From Ruminococcaceae bacterium D5 (GTDB taxonomy: Bacteria > Bacillota > Clostridia > Oscillospirales > Ruminococcaceae), in contig FORK01000007.1 in NCBI GenBank assembly GCA_900113995.1, positions 55,378-119,377 on the forward strand: DNA of 64,000 bases, given 5' to 3'. Below, piece by piece: positions 52,024 through 60,521 of the stretch; within the stretch, counting starts at the first letter, position 1, and every line of letters starts with the position of its first letter. Both the position numbers and the translations under genes were made by a program. Below the pieces are notes generated by a model. It did no database searches. It saw nothing but the letters and a program-made list of their open reading frames with translations, and was not told the DNA's origin.

Positions 52024-54129
52024 ATGTCGGATTTGGAAAAAAGGGTGCGGGTGCAGCTGCGCAAGACGGGGAAAAAGTCCCTCGCAGCGGATGAGATGAG
52101 CCGGCGTGCCGGGGTGGGAAAATCAGAGAAGAAGGAATTCGGCGTCCTGCTCTCGAAAATGGCCGAACAGGGGGAACTGGTGCGCCAGCAAAACCGCAAA
52201 GTGGTTCTGGCACGCTGTGTCGGCGCAAAGCCCGCGACCATCATCAAGGTAAAAAAGACCTTTGGCTTTGCGAGGATCGACGATGCACAGCAGGATGTTT
52301 TTGTCCCGGGGCGTCAGCTGATGGGAACGCTGCCCGGAGACCGGGTGATGGTCCGGGTGAGCCGTTCGGAAGGGGAACTCGATGCGGGAGAGGTCCTCTC
52401 GGTCATTGAGCGGGCGAAAAATCGTCTTTCCGGCACTGTGGTCCGAAGCGAATACGGTGAGCTGGAATTTGTCCCGGACAATTCCGCCTTCGTTCCGGTC
52501 TATCTCGAAGGACAGGAGGCCGCCGCCTCGGAGGGGGAAAAAGTGGTAGCGCTTTTGGTTCAGCATGGCGACAGCCACCGGGACTGCCGTGCGGTGGTGC
52601 AGAGCCGTTTCGGTGCAGCGGAGCTTGCGAAAAACTGCTGCGGTGCAATCCTCGATGCGGCCGGGATTGAGCGGGAATTCTCCGCCGGGGTGCTGCACGA
52701 GGCGGAGCAGGCGGCTGCGCAGCCGGTGGAAAAAGAGATGGCGCGCAGGCTCGACCTGCGCGGTGTCCCGATTTTTACCATCGACGGAGCCGATACCAAG
52801 GATATCGACGATGCGGTTTCGGTCAAACGCACCGCAAGCGGCTGGGAGCTGGGGGTGCATATTGCTGATGTCAGCTATTATGTCGCACCGAAAAGCCTGC
52901 TTGACGAGACGGCATTTTCCCGGGGTACTTCGGTCTATTATGCCGACTCGGTTATTCCGATGCTTCCTCCCGCCCTTTCCAACGGCGCCTGCTCCCTTAA
53001 TCCGCAGGAGGACCGGCTTGCTTTTTCGGCCCTTATTTCGCTGGATCAGGAGGGGGAAATCCGGAAATTCCGCTTTGAAAAAAGCGTAATCCGCTCGCGG
53101 GTCAAGGGCGTTTACAGCGAGATCAACCGGATTTTTCAGGGGGAGCGCGATGAGGCGCTGCTTGACAAATACCGGGAGGTCTTCGACGAACTGCCCCTCC
53201 TGCGGGAGCTCGCCGGAATTCTTGCGGCCCGGCGCAGAAAACGCGGAGCGCTCGACCTTTCCTCGGCAGAGGCAAAGATTCTTGTTGACGAAGAGGGGCG
53301 CGCTGCCGATATTAAGCCGCGTGTGCAGGGCGAATCGGAGCGCCTGATCGAGGAAATGATGTTGGTTGCCAATGAGGCGGCCGCCACCCTTGCGCTGGAG
53401 AAGCTGCTCCCGTTTGTCTACCGGGTGCATGAACCGCCTGCTCCGGAGAAGCTGGCGGTTCTCAAGGATCTGCTTGACACAGTGGGGGTGCCTTCCGGCA
53501 CCGTCGCGCCCGGGGTTTTGCCAAAGCAGCTTTCCGCCCTGCTCTCCCGCGCGAAGGAGGGACCCTACGCGGTGGCGGTCAACTCCGCGATGCTGCGCGC
53601 GATGCAGAAGGCCCGCTATAACGATAAAAACCTCGGCCATTATGGGCTGGCACTTGCCAATTATGTCCATTTCACTTCTCCGATCAGACGCTATCCCGAC
53701 CTTGCGATCCACCGCATTCTCTCGGCGTTCTGCATGGGCGTGCGCCCGGCCGAAATCAGCCGGCGCTACGCGTCCTTCGCCGCGGCGGCGGCAAAGCGGT
53801 CGAGCGCCGCCGAGCTTGCCGCAATGGGAGCGGAGCGCGCCTGTGAGGACTGTTACAAGGCCGAGTATATGCACCGCCATCTGGGCGAGGTCTTTGAAGG
53901 GATGATTTCCTCGGCGGCGCCGCACGGCATTTATGTTCAGCTTGACAACACGGTGGAGGGGCTTGTCCGCACCGAGGCACTCGGGGAAGGAATGCTCTAT
54001 GACGGAAAAATGCAGTATTGCACCGAAAACGGCGCGCGCCGCCTGCGGGTCGGAGACCGGGTCCGGGTGCAGGTTGCGGCGGCGACGGTATCGACGGGAC
54101 GAATCGATTTTGTTCTGGCAGAAGGCTAG
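52024..54129 (+). CDS. rnr: ribonuclease R
   Basis: A 701-residue 3'-5' exoribonuclease that degrades structured RNA. ATG 52024 follows GGGAGGAAA. Winged-helix and cold-shock domains (1-210) precede the RNB catalytic domain with DIDDAVSVK, containing the metal-binding aspartates, and HFTSPIRRYPDLAIHR. A C-terminal S1 domain (GMISSAAPHGIYVQLDN, about 615-700) ends the protein. The Lys-rich tail found in some RNase R proteins is absent. smpB, often next, is not found here. Confidence 0.94.
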   Translation: MSDLEKRVRVQLRKTGKKSLAADEMSRRAGVGKSEKKEFGVLLSKMAEQGELVRQQNRKVVLARCVGAKPATIIKVKKTFGFARIDDAQQDVFVPGRQLMGTLPGDRVMVRVSRSEGELDAGEVLSVIERAKNRLSGTVVRSEYGELEFVPDNSAFVPVYLEGQEAAASEGEKVVALLVQHGDSHRDCRAVVQSRFGAAELAKNCCGAILDAAGIEREFSAGVLHEAEQAAAQPVEKEMARRLDLRGVPIFTIDGADTKDIDDAVSVKRTASGWELGVHIADVSYYVAPKSLLDETAFSRGTSVYYADSVIPMLPPALSNGACSLNPQEDRLAFSALISLDQEGEIRKFRFEKSVIRSRVKGVYSEINRIFQGERDEALLDKYREVFDELPLLRELAGILAARRRKRGALDLSSAEAKILVDEEGRAADIKPRVQGESERLIEEMMLVANEAAATLALEKLLPFVYRVHEPPAPEKLAVLKDLLDTVGVPSGTVAPGVLPKQLSALLSRAKEGPYAVAVNSAMLRAMQKARYNDKNLGHYGLALANYVHFTSPIRRYPDLAIHRILSAFCMGVRPAEISRRYASFAAAAAKRSSAAELAAMGAERACEDCYKAEYMHRHLGEVFEGMISSAAPHGIYVQLDNTVEGLVRTEALGEGMLYDGKMQYCTENGARRLRVGDRVRVQVAAATVSTGRIDFVLAEG

Positions 54130-54273
54130 AAGGATGCACCTTTGAGCGGGCTGGACGCAAAGAAATTGTTTTGCGCCGGCGGAAGGATAGAAAGGCGCAT
54201 GGCCTCCAAAGGTTTGATCGATCTGCGCGGGAAAGGTCCATGGCACTGCCGGGACAGTATATTTTCCGGAATG

Positions 54274-54504
54274 TCACCGGGCGTCGGTCAAAACGGTATT
54301 TTCCTCCTCTCGGCCGGATGCGCAGGAGGAGCCGCTGTCCTGCGGCAGCAGGGATGCGCGGGTTGAGATGGCCTGCGCAGCTGCAAAGAGCAGGTTGGCG
54401 ACGATGTTCTGGTCATTGGCCGACAGCTCATCGGTGATGGAAAGGCCGATGACGATGGCGGCCAGCGTCATGCCGGTGGCGGATGCGCTGCCCTCCTGCG
54501 ACAT
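54274..54504 (-). CDS. small helical protein of the clostridial 'LGNFL-AVGQ'-like type
   Basis: A 76-residue protein starting at ATG 54504 with GGGAGGG upstream. A hydrophobic stretch (residues 10-22) is followed by DELSANDQNIVANLLFAAAQ, which resembles small proteins common in Firmicutes that pair a short hydrophobic helix with an N-L-L/F-AxxQ helix. Function unknown. It is convergent with rnr and divergent from sfp. I recognise it only by pattern. Confidence 0.55.
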   Translation of the reverse strand: MSQEGSASATGMTLAAIVIGLSITDELSANDQNIVANLLFAAAQAISTRASLLPQDSGSSCASGREEENTVLTDAR

Positions 54505-54599
54505 GTTCAACCCTCCCGCATTATTTCCTTCCTCCATTCTATGCGGCTGTCTCCCGGGGCGGGAACACCGGGAACCATTATAACGAAAGAGGGATCAGA

Positions 54600-55181
54600 A
54601 TGCTGCTGTGCTGCCGACTGCAATATGACGGTGCGCTCCTTCAAAGAGCCGAGGCGGCGAGCCTGCCCGCACGCCGGGCAAAGGCGGAGCGGATTCGCTC
54701 TGTGCAGGGCCGGGCCGCAAGTCTGGCGGCAGGCCTTCTGCTGCGGCATGGGCTGTTTCTCTGCGGGCTTGGAGAGGATCAGATCCGCACCGGCCCGGAA
54801 GGAAAACCGTTTCTTGCGGGGAACCCGGCCTTCATCAGCCTGTCCCACAGCGGAGATTATGCCGCCTGTGCGATTGCTCCGGTCCCGGTGGGGGTGGATA
54901 TCCAGCGGATCGTGCCGGTCAGCGCGCGGGCAGTTCGGCGTTTCTGCACCGCCGGGGAACTTACCTGGCTGGAACGGCAGCCGGACCCGCAGCGCGCGGC
55001 CATCGCGCTCTGGGCCCTGAAGGAAAGCTATCTCAAAGCGTCCGGCGCGCTGACCGAAGCGGTATTCGCAGCCGAATTTCAGATAGAGGCCGGAGGCGGA
55101 GCCGCCGGACCCGCCGGATGGCGTTTTTTCCTTGAACGCCGGATTGAGGGATATCTGCTCGCAGTCTGTGAAAAAGACTGA
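54600..55181 (+). CDS. 4'-phosphopantetheinyl transferase, Sfp type
   Basis: A 193-residue enzyme that attaches the phosphopantetheine arm of CoA to carrier proteins. The family motifs are FISLSHSGDYAACAI, GVDIQRI (metal-binding Asp) and ALWALKESYLKASG. The protein is short compared with Sfp (about 225) but complete in motifs. AAAGAGGG precedes ATG 54600. No polyketide or peptide synthetase genes are in the window, so it may serve distant pathways or act as the general transferase. Confidence 0.87.
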   Translation: MLLCCRLQYDGALLQRAEAASLPARRAKAERIRSVQGRAASLAAGLLLRHGLFLCGLGEDQIRTGPEGKPFLAGNPAFISLSHSGDYAACAIAPVPVGVDIQRIVPVSARAVRRFCTAGELTWLERQPDPQRAAIALWALKESYLKASGALTEAVFAAEFQIEAGGGAAGPAGWRFFLERRIEGYLLAVCEKD

Positions 55182-55187
55182 ATAAGA

Positions 55188-55213
55188 GGGCGGTGTGAGA
55201 AATCACGCCGCCC
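55188..55213. terminator. terminator between convergent sfp and anti-sigma genes
   Basis: A 10-bp stem with one G-T pair (55188-55197 with 55204-55213), 6-base loop, followed by GCTTGTTT on the plus strand. Confidence 0.6.
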
Positions 55214-55219
55214 GCTTGT

Positions 55220-55825
55220 TTATCTCTGCGCCTCCAGAAGCAGGTCCGGAATCGAAAGGACCCCGCTTTTATCCTGAAAGCGCAGCACCACGCTTTGCGG
55301 CAGGAGAATGGGATTTCCATCCTGATCCCCTGTATGCAGTCCCCAAAAACAGCGTTCCGGATTGCTTCCCCGATCGTCGAACGGGAAGGAGAGGCGCTCG
55401 CGAAATTCGATGCTCCAGGTGCTGCCCGAACTTTCCAAGCGGCTGACCGCATGGAGGATTCCTCCGTCCCTGAGCATAAAATCGAGGGTGAGAATGCCGT
55501 TTTGCACGGAGGATTCCATGCGCACGCTGCCGGAATCCACCTGCCATCCAACTCCGCAGAAGAAAACGCAGCCCGCCGCCAGTGTGCAGGCGAGGATGAT
55601 GGCAAGCACCGCCAGAACCATCCGCTGCCGCAACTTTCGAAAGGGGCGGATCGTGTCGGGGCAGAGAGGCGGAAGGGGAGTCTCGATGCGGGCTTTCATT
55701 CCCTGGGCGGCCTCCCGGCAGGCAGGGCAGCCCGCGAGATGTTCCTCGACTTCCCGGCGGCTCTCCCTGCTGGCCAGCCCGTCGAGGCAGAGCGGGAGTA
55801 AATCCCGGATGATTTCACACTTCAT
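55220..55825 (-). CDS. anti-sigma factor with zf-HC2 domain
   Basis: A 201-residue membrane protein. ATG 55825 lies within the stop of the sigma gene (ATGA), so the two are translationally coupled. The N-terminal zinc anti-sigma domain has the pattern His-x3-Cys-x2-Cys in EEHLAGCPACREAA (about 32-45). A membrane helix covers about 70-95, and the rest would be extracellular. This is the standard layout of a membrane anti-sigma factor that sequesters its ECF partner until a surface signal arrives. Confidence 0.87.
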   Translation of the reverse strand: MKCEIIRDLLPLCLDGLASRESRREVEEHLAGCPACREAAQGMKARIETPLPPLCPDTIRPFRKLRQRMVLAVLAIILACTLAAGCVFFCGVGWQVDSGSVRMESSVQNGILTLDFMLRDGGILHAVSRLESSGSTWSIEFRERLSFPFDDRGSNPERCFWGLHTGDQDGNPILLPQSVVLRFQDKSGVLSIPDLLLEAQR

Positions 55826-56304
55826 GACAGCCATCCTTTCATCAGCTTTTGCTTTGCGCGGTAAAATGTCACCCGCACCCAGTTTTCATTCTTTTGAAAC
55901 ACTTCGCCGATTTCCCGAAACGAAAATGCTCCGGTGATTCGCAGAAGCACCACCTCCCGGGCGGTTTCATCAAGCTCGAGCACTGCTCTCATCAGCCGCA
56001 CCTTGTCCTGTGAGAACTCAAATGCCTTTTCGGGGCCGGGAGAAGGGTCGGCAAGCGTTTCGGGAAGCCCGGCGCCGGGGCGGCGGGAGCGGCGTTCCAG
56101 CTCCTGATACCAGAGATGCCGGGCGATCTGGCAGAGCCAGGTTGAAACTTTTCAGCCTCCGTCATACCGTCCCGCACTTCTGACGGCCTGATAGAAGGTT
56201 TCCTGAGTCAGTTCGCGTGCGGTTTCCTCATCCCGGCAGAGGCTGGAGAGAAAGCGGCAGACCAACTCCGCATATTGGCGGTATATGCCGTCCGCTTCAA
56301 GCAT
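55822..56304 (-). pseudogene. ECF-type RNA polymerase sigma factor interrupted by an in-frame UGA at a cysteine position
   Basis: From ATG 56304 the minus strand encodes a normal-length ECF sigma factor of 160 codons except that codon 51 (56154-56152) is UGA. Region 2 lies before and around it; the segment right after the UGA reads KVSTWLCQIARHLWYQEL, where relatives have a Cys directly before the K. Region 4 (about 105-155) is intact, with TAREVVLLRITGAFSFREIGEVF. No other lesion is seen, and the stop overlaps the anti-sigma gene. It is either a fresh nonsense mutation or a recoded codon (selenocysteine). Other genes here use UGA as stop. Confidence 0.8.
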
Positions 56305-56353
56305 CCTGTTGTCCTCCTTCCTTTTATCGGGAAATCGGCTGTTCCGTTATGCA

Positions 56354-56394
56354 ATATAAAAGAAAAAGGCCCTTTGGGCCTTTTTCTTTTATAT
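56354..56394. terminator. bidirectional terminator (41-base near-perfect palindrome)
   Basis: Stem GGCCC/GGGCC with 3-base loop extended by A/T arms to 56354 and 56394. It overlaps the stop codon of the metallo-hydrolase gene and gives T runs on both strands. Confidence 0.85.
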
Positions 56395-57276
56395 GTGGAC
56401 GGCCCCGCGCAGTTCACGCAGGGTGACGCGGATAGTCGCTTCCGCATTGATCCGGAACGCTTCCATCGGCTGGAGGCCGGCGCATTTTTCGTCATGGTAG
56501 GCTTCCTCGTAGCGGCGCAGAATCTCCGGCAGGGAAAGTCCGGCGTCGTACCATCTGAGAATCCGCTCGGCGCAGCCGGCGGCGATCTCGCGGGAACGCG
56601 GCAGAAAGGAGACGCTTCCCGCCTCGTCGAGCATCCGGGAGTGGGTGAGGATGAGCCGCCGGGGAAGCAGGGCAGACATCCGCCCGATGGAATCGAGAGT
56701 ATCCTGATAGCCGCTCAGATAACAGGGCTGGATAGCGCCGTCCGACCGCCCATCCCAGAAGCCGAGCGTTTCACAGAGCCAGAGAATCCCCTCCCCGGGG
56801 AAATCCACCGAGAGGGAATCACGGGTATGACCGGGGGTGAAGAGAATTCGGGCGCAGCTTCGGCCGAAGAGGATTTCCTGCCCATCGGCACAGGGGGTGC
56901 AGGAGGAAAAGCTCTCTTCGGGAAGAAAACCTCTTTCGGCGTCTCCGGTGTAGAGGGCGGCTGCATTGCGGCAGAGCGCGCGGATTGCGCTGCGCGCCCC
57001 GGGACGGGCGAAATTTTGAATCGCCGCCGGGTGGGCGAGCACCGGAGCGCCGGGGAAAGTTCTGTGAAGCCACCAAAGGCCGGTGGTATGGTCATAGTGG
57101 GAATGGGAGAGAAGGATGGCGCAAAGTCGGCGGCCCCGCAGGGCACGCTCTGCGATTGCAGCGGTTTCTTCGCCGCAGAAGGAGATGGACGCATCGATCA
57201 GGATGGCGTCCTCCCCGCTGCAAAGCAGATGGCAGTTGCCGGAGGGGTGGGCGCTGACCGGTTGAAAGGTGAGCAT
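56389..57276 (-). CDS. metallo-beta-lactamase-fold hydrolase
   Basis: A 295-residue protein. ATG 57276 follows GGAGG. The metal motif SHSHYDHTTG (HxHxDH) is present, with further ligands in FTPGHTRDSLSV and the histidine in LILTHSRML. The fold includes glyoxalase II, lactonases and nucleases; the C-terminal helical region (about 230-290) resembles MBL enzymes with an extra helical domain. Substrate unknown. It sits upstream of the sigma/anti-sigma genes but has its own terminator. Confidence 0.85.
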   Translation of the reverse strand: MLTFQPVSAHPSGNCHLLCSGEDAILIDASISFCGEETAAIAERALRGRRLCAILLSHSHYDHTTGLWWLHRTFPGAPVLAHPAAIQNFARPGARSAIRALCRNAAALYTGDAERGFLPEESFSSCTPCADGQEILFGRSCARILFTPGHTRDSLSVDFPGEGILWLCETLGFWDGRSDGAIQPCYLSGYQDTLDSIGRMSALLPRRLILTHSRMLDEAGSVSFLPRSREIAAGCAERILRWYDAGLSLPEILRRYEEAYHDEKCAGLQPMEAFRINAEATIRVTLRELRGAVHI

Positions 57277-57376
57277 AGAGGGAAGCCTCCAAAGATTGTT
57301 TTCCCGGCCATCATACCAGAAATGGAGAGGGCGGGTCAAGTCCGGGGAGAAGGGTATCCCTCTCTCCGGCGTAAAG

Positions 57377-57408
57377 ATGCCCCGCTGTCCAAAGGAACAG
57401 CGGGGCAT
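57377..57408 (-). terminator. terminator downstream of the ACT-domain gene
   Basis: A 12-bp perfect stem (57377-57388 with 57397-57408) and 8-base loop just after the ACT gene stop on the minus strand. Only a short T run (CTTTA) follows. Confidence 0.6.
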
Positions 57409-57421
57409 TGCACCAGTGGAA

Positions 57422-57850
57422 TCAGCGGTAATATTTGTCGCCGCTCAAAAAGCTGTATCCGGCGGCGGCGAGGGCCTTGACCGCTTTCTCGTCGTTGTCA
57501 ACCCGCAGAATCACATGCGCATCATCGTTGGAATGGCTGATGAACGCATAGCAATATTCAACCGAAACTCCCGACCCATGCAGCGCTTCGAGAGCGCCGC
57601 AAAGCCCGCCGGGGGAATCGGGCAGCCGCACACCGATGACATTGGTGATGGTTACGGTGAGTCCCGCACTGCGGAGCGCCACTTTGGCTTTGTCGGGATC
57701 GTCAACGATCAGGCGAAGGATTCCGAAATCGGTGGTATCTGCGATGGTCAGTGCGCGGATATCCACACCGGCGTCACGCAGCACGCCGGTGATCTCAAAG
57801 AGGCGTCCGGGGCGGTTCTCCACAAAGACCGAGATCTGTTTAATCAACAC
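57422..57850 (-). CDS. tandem ACT-domain protein
   Basis: A 142-residue protein made of two ACT domains (residues 3-65 and 70-135), e.g. ISVFVENRPGRLFEITGVLRDAG with the typical ligand loop. Such proteins bind amino acids and regulate partner enzymes. In clostridia this gene commonly lies next to phenylacetate-CoA ligase, as here (40 bases away), and the pair is often linked to indolepyruvate:ferredoxin oxidoreductase, which is absent from this window. Confidence 0.9.
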   Translation of the reverse strand: MLIKQISVFVENRPGRLFEITGVLRDAGVDIRALTIADTTDFGILRLIVDDPDKAKVALRSAGLTVTITNVIGVRLPDSPGGLCGALEALHGSGVSVEYCYAFISHSNDDAHVILRVDNDEKAVKALAAAGYSFLSGDKYYR

Positions 57851-57889
57851 AAAAATCCCTCCTCAATTTGCAGACGGTGAAACAAACGC

Positions 57890-59194
57890 TCACTGCTCCG
57901 GCTGGTTGCGCAGGTCGACGACACGCTTGGCTTTGCCCTGGAATCGCTCGATGGTGTTGGGGTTGACCAGCGTAACCGCGCAGTCGAGGCCCAGCACCGT
58001 CTTGAGACGTGCGCGGATGTCGCTGCGCAATGCCTGAAGCTGACGGAAGTCTTCGAGAAGACTTCCGTCGATGAGCTCAATCTGTACCTCCAGTGTATCA
58101 AGAAAATTCTTTCTGCGCAAGATCAAAAGATAATGCGGCCCAACCTGATCGACGCCGAGCAGTACGCTCTCAATCTGGGATGGGAAGACGTTGACGCCCT
58201 TGATGATCATCATATCATCGCTGCGGCCCTGCACCTTTTCCATCCGGACGTGGGTGCGCCCGCAGGCACAGGGGGAGTAGTCGAGGCGGGTGATGTCGCC
58301 GGTGCGGTAGCGCAGAAGAGGCAGCGCCTCTTTAAAGAGCGGGGTGACAACCAGCTCGCCGGTGGAGCCCGCGGGCAGCACCTCGCCGGTTTCGGGATCG
58401 ATGATCTCCGGGATAAAATGATCCTCCCAGATGTGCAGCCCGCAGCGGTATTCACATTCTCCCGAAACGCCGGGGCCGGTCAACTCGCTCATCCCGTAGT
58501 TGTCGGTGGCGATGATGCCGAAGTTTTCCTCAATCTTTTGGCGCATTTCGGGGGTGCAGCCCTCCGCACCGAAAAAGCCGATCCGCAGTTTGAGATTGCC
58601 GATGATCCCCTTTTGTGCGGCAACCTCGCTTAAGTAGAGCGCATAGGAAGGGGTGGCGATCAGTACCGTAACCCCGAGATCCTGCATCAGCATCAGCTGC
58701 TTTTCTGTGTTGCCCGCCGACATCGGAATGACCGCGCAGCCGAGCTTTTCCAGTCCCTGATGCAGCCCGAGCGCTCCGGTGAAAAGTCCGTAGCCGAAAG
58801 CGATCTGCGCCACGTCGTCGGGGGTTGCGCCGCCTGCACAGACGACGCGGGTGACACAGTCGCTCCAGATATCGAGGTCATGCCGGGTGTAGGCGACCAT
58901 GGTCGGCTTGCCGGTGGTGCCGGAGGAACCATGGATCCGCACCACGTCGCGCATCGGGCAGGCAAGAAGCTTGAACGGATAATTCTCCCGCAGGGCCGCC
59001 TTTCTGGTCATCGGCAATTTTTTTAGGTCGTCAAGACTCCTGATATCCTCGGGGAGAATGCCCTGCTCCTTGAAGATCTTCTGGTAATAAGGCACGTTGT
59101 GATAGCAGCGCGCCACCGTCTCCTTGAGTTTTTTCAGCTGGAGATCGGCGAGCTGATCTCTGCTCATCGTCTCGAGTTCCTTTTGCCAGAACAT
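57890..59194 (-). CDS. paaK: phenylacetate-CoA ligase
   Basis: A 434-residue AMP-forming ligase that activates phenylacetate or related aryl acids to CoA thioesters. The ATP-binding motif is HGSSGTTGKPTMVAYT. Other family segments are FFGAEGCTPEMRQ, DNYGMSELTGPG and YRTGDITRLD. The C-terminal domain ends with QGRSDDMMIIKGVNVFPSQIE. In anaerobes without aerobic phenylacetate breakdown it is thought to act with aryl-pyruvate oxidoreductases in aromatic amino acid fermentation. A sigma-A promoter precedes it. Confidence 0.93.
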   Translation of the reverse strand: MFWQKELETMSRDQLADLQLKKLKETVARCYHNVPYYQKIFKEQGILPEDIRSLDDLKKLPMTRKAALRENYPFKLLACPMRDVVRIHGSSGTTGKPTMVAYTRHDLDIWSDCVTRVVCAGGATPDDVAQIAFGYGLFTGALGLHQGLEKLGCAVIPMSAGNTEKQLMLMQDLGVTVLIATPSYALYLSEVAAQKGIIGNLKLRIGFFGAEGCTPEMRQKIEENFGIIATDNYGMSELTGPGVSGECEYRCGLHIWEDHFIPEIIDPETGEVLPAGSTGELVVTPLFKEALPLLRYRTGDITRLDYSPCACGRTHVRMEKVQGRSDDMMIIKGVNVFPSQIESVLLGVDQVGPHYLLILRRKNFLDTLEVQIELIDGSLLEDFRQLQALRSDIRARLKTVLGLDCAVTLVNPNTIERFQGKAKRVVDLRNQPEQ

Positions 59195-59251
59195 TTTTGC
59201 ACACGCTCCCTGTCTTTTTGATTTATTTTCGTGATTTCCATCGTTAAAGCA

Positions 59252-59280
59252 ATTCTAACACAGAAAATTTCATTTTTCAA
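59252..59280 (-). promoter_or_regulatory. sigma-A promoter for paaK-ACT
   Basis: On the minus strand TTGAAA (59280-59275) and TAGAAT (59257-59252) are 17 bases apart, about 60 bases upstream of the ATG. Confidence 0.65.
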
Positions 59281-59452
59281 TCTTAATTTTATTTGCATGG
59301 AATATCTAAAAAACTTGCAAAAAATATTGTGCGAGCCCCGAATGCTCCGAGAAATATGCATGTAAAATTCTTGCCCATTCATATTCCTGATTGTCAAAAA
59401 ATAGACGGGTCGTGGAAGTGGGAAACCGCATCAGAATCAGAAATATCACCAC

Positions 59453-59481
59453 TTGACGGATGGGAGAAATTGGGGTATGAT
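59453..59481 (+). promoter_or_regulatory. sigma-A promoter for the phosphoglycerate dehydrogenase-like gene
   Basis: TTGACG (59453-59458), 17 bases, TATGAT (59476-59481), followed by GGAGGG and the ATG at 59524. Confidence 0.75.
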
Positions 59482-59523
59482 GAACCAGTAACCCAAGGAT
59501 TTTATTATGTGGAGGGAATTTTC

Positions 59524-60462
59524 ATGAAGTGCTTAATCATTGATTCGGTGCATGAAGCCATTGCTCAAGAACTCGGAAAGTTTATGCAGGTCGATCACAA
59601 AATGCTGCCCACTCAGGCGGAGCTTGCCGAGATCATCCCTGAGTATGACGTGCTCATCATGCGTGTGGATCCTGCGATCAACAAGGAGATCCTCGACGCT
59701 GCCAAGAATCTGAAGGTCATCGGTGTCTGCTCGGTGGGCCTCAACCATATCGATATGGAAACTGCCAAGGCGAAGGGCATTCAGGTGTTCAACGCTCCCG
59801 GCCTCAACGCCAATGCGGTCGTCGAGCTGACCATCTCCAAGATGCTCGACCTCTCCCGCAATACGATGGCTGCCAACCACGACGTCAAGGTCAACCATCA
59901 GTGGGATAAGTACAAGTATGTTGGTCGTGAACTCCGCGGACGCACCCTGGGCATCGTCGGCTTCGGCCGGATCGGCCGCCGTCTCGGTGAGATCGCCCGT
60001 GCGTTCGGCATGACCATCCTCGCCTATGACCCCTACCTCAAGCCCGAGGACTTTGAAAAGGAGCATGCCAAGGGCGTGAGCGTCGAAGAGCTGCTCAGGA
60101 ACGCCGATTATGTTTCGATCCATGTTCCGCTGACCCCCGAGACCAAGGACATGGTTTCCGCCAAGTCGATCTCCTACATGAAGGATGACTGCATCGTTCT
60201 CAATATGAGCCGCGGCGGTATCGTCAATGAGAAGGACATGTATGAAGCGCTCAAGGCCCACAAGATCGGCGGCTACGCGGCCGACGTGCTCGAGAACGAG
60301 CTGGCCGGCGGCGGCCTGACCGAGGGCGCGAGCTTTGCTTCCCCGCTCTTCGAGCTGGACAACTTCATCGTCTCCCCCCACATCGGCGCACAGTCGGTTG
60401 ACGCTTCGCGCGATATCGGCGCCCACATCATCTCGAAGGTCAAGGAAGCCCTTTCTCTGTAA
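59524..60462 (+). CDS. phosphoglycerate dehydrogenase-like D-2-hydroxyacid dehydrogenase
   Basis: A 312-residue NAD-dependent dehydrogenase. The Rossmann motif is GIVGFGRIGRRLGEI. The catalytic Arg (NMSRGGIVNEKDM), Glu (ADVLENE) and His (SPHIGAQS) are in place. No ACT domain is present, so it is like short PGDH or a hydroxyacid dehydrogenase. Codon choice after the first dozen codons is very uniform (AAG for Lys, CGC for Arg), unlike the surrounding genes, which suggests high expression. ATG 59524 follows GGAGGG. Confidence 0.88.
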   Translation: MKCLIIDSVHEAIAQELGKFMQVDHKMLPTQAELAEIIPEYDVLIMRVDPAINKEILDAAKNLKVIGVCSVGLNHIDMETAKAKGIQVFNAPGLNANAVVELTISKMLDLSRNTMAANHDVKVNHQWDKYKYVGRELRGRTLGIVGFGRIGRRLGEIARAFGMTILAYDPYLKPEDFEKEHAKGVSVEELLRNADYVSIHVPLTPETKDMVSAKSISYMKDDCIVLNMSRGGIVNEKDMYEALKAHKIGGYAADVLENELAGGGLTEGASFASPLFELDNFIVSPHIGAQSVDASRDIGAHIISKVKEALSL

Positions 60463-60473
60463 ACATCCAAAGA

Positions 60474-60507
60474 AAAAAAGGAGCTGTTGCAAAACAGCTC
60501 CTTTTTT
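60474..60507. terminator. bidirectional rho-independent terminator
   Basis: A 15-bp stem with A/T outer arms (60474-60488 with 60493-60507), loop GCAA, and T runs on both strands. It separates the dehydrogenase from coaX. Confidence 0.88.
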
Positions 60508-60521
60508 GATGCGTTGGAACG

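Noticed and set aside
52123..54246. A very long open frame (about 707 codons) on the minus strand
   Set aside because: It mirrors the RNase R gene, which has all expected motifs and a good ribosome site; high GC at third positions keeps the opposite strand open.
54130..54270. tmRNA or smpB after rnr, as in many Firmicutes
   Set aside because: The sequence after rnr has no smpB-like protein and no tmRNA-like ends.
55822..56304. Reassignment of UGA to an amino acid throughout the genome
   Set aside because: Many intact genes in the window end in TGA (for example def, sfp and rluB), so UGA is a normal stop here.
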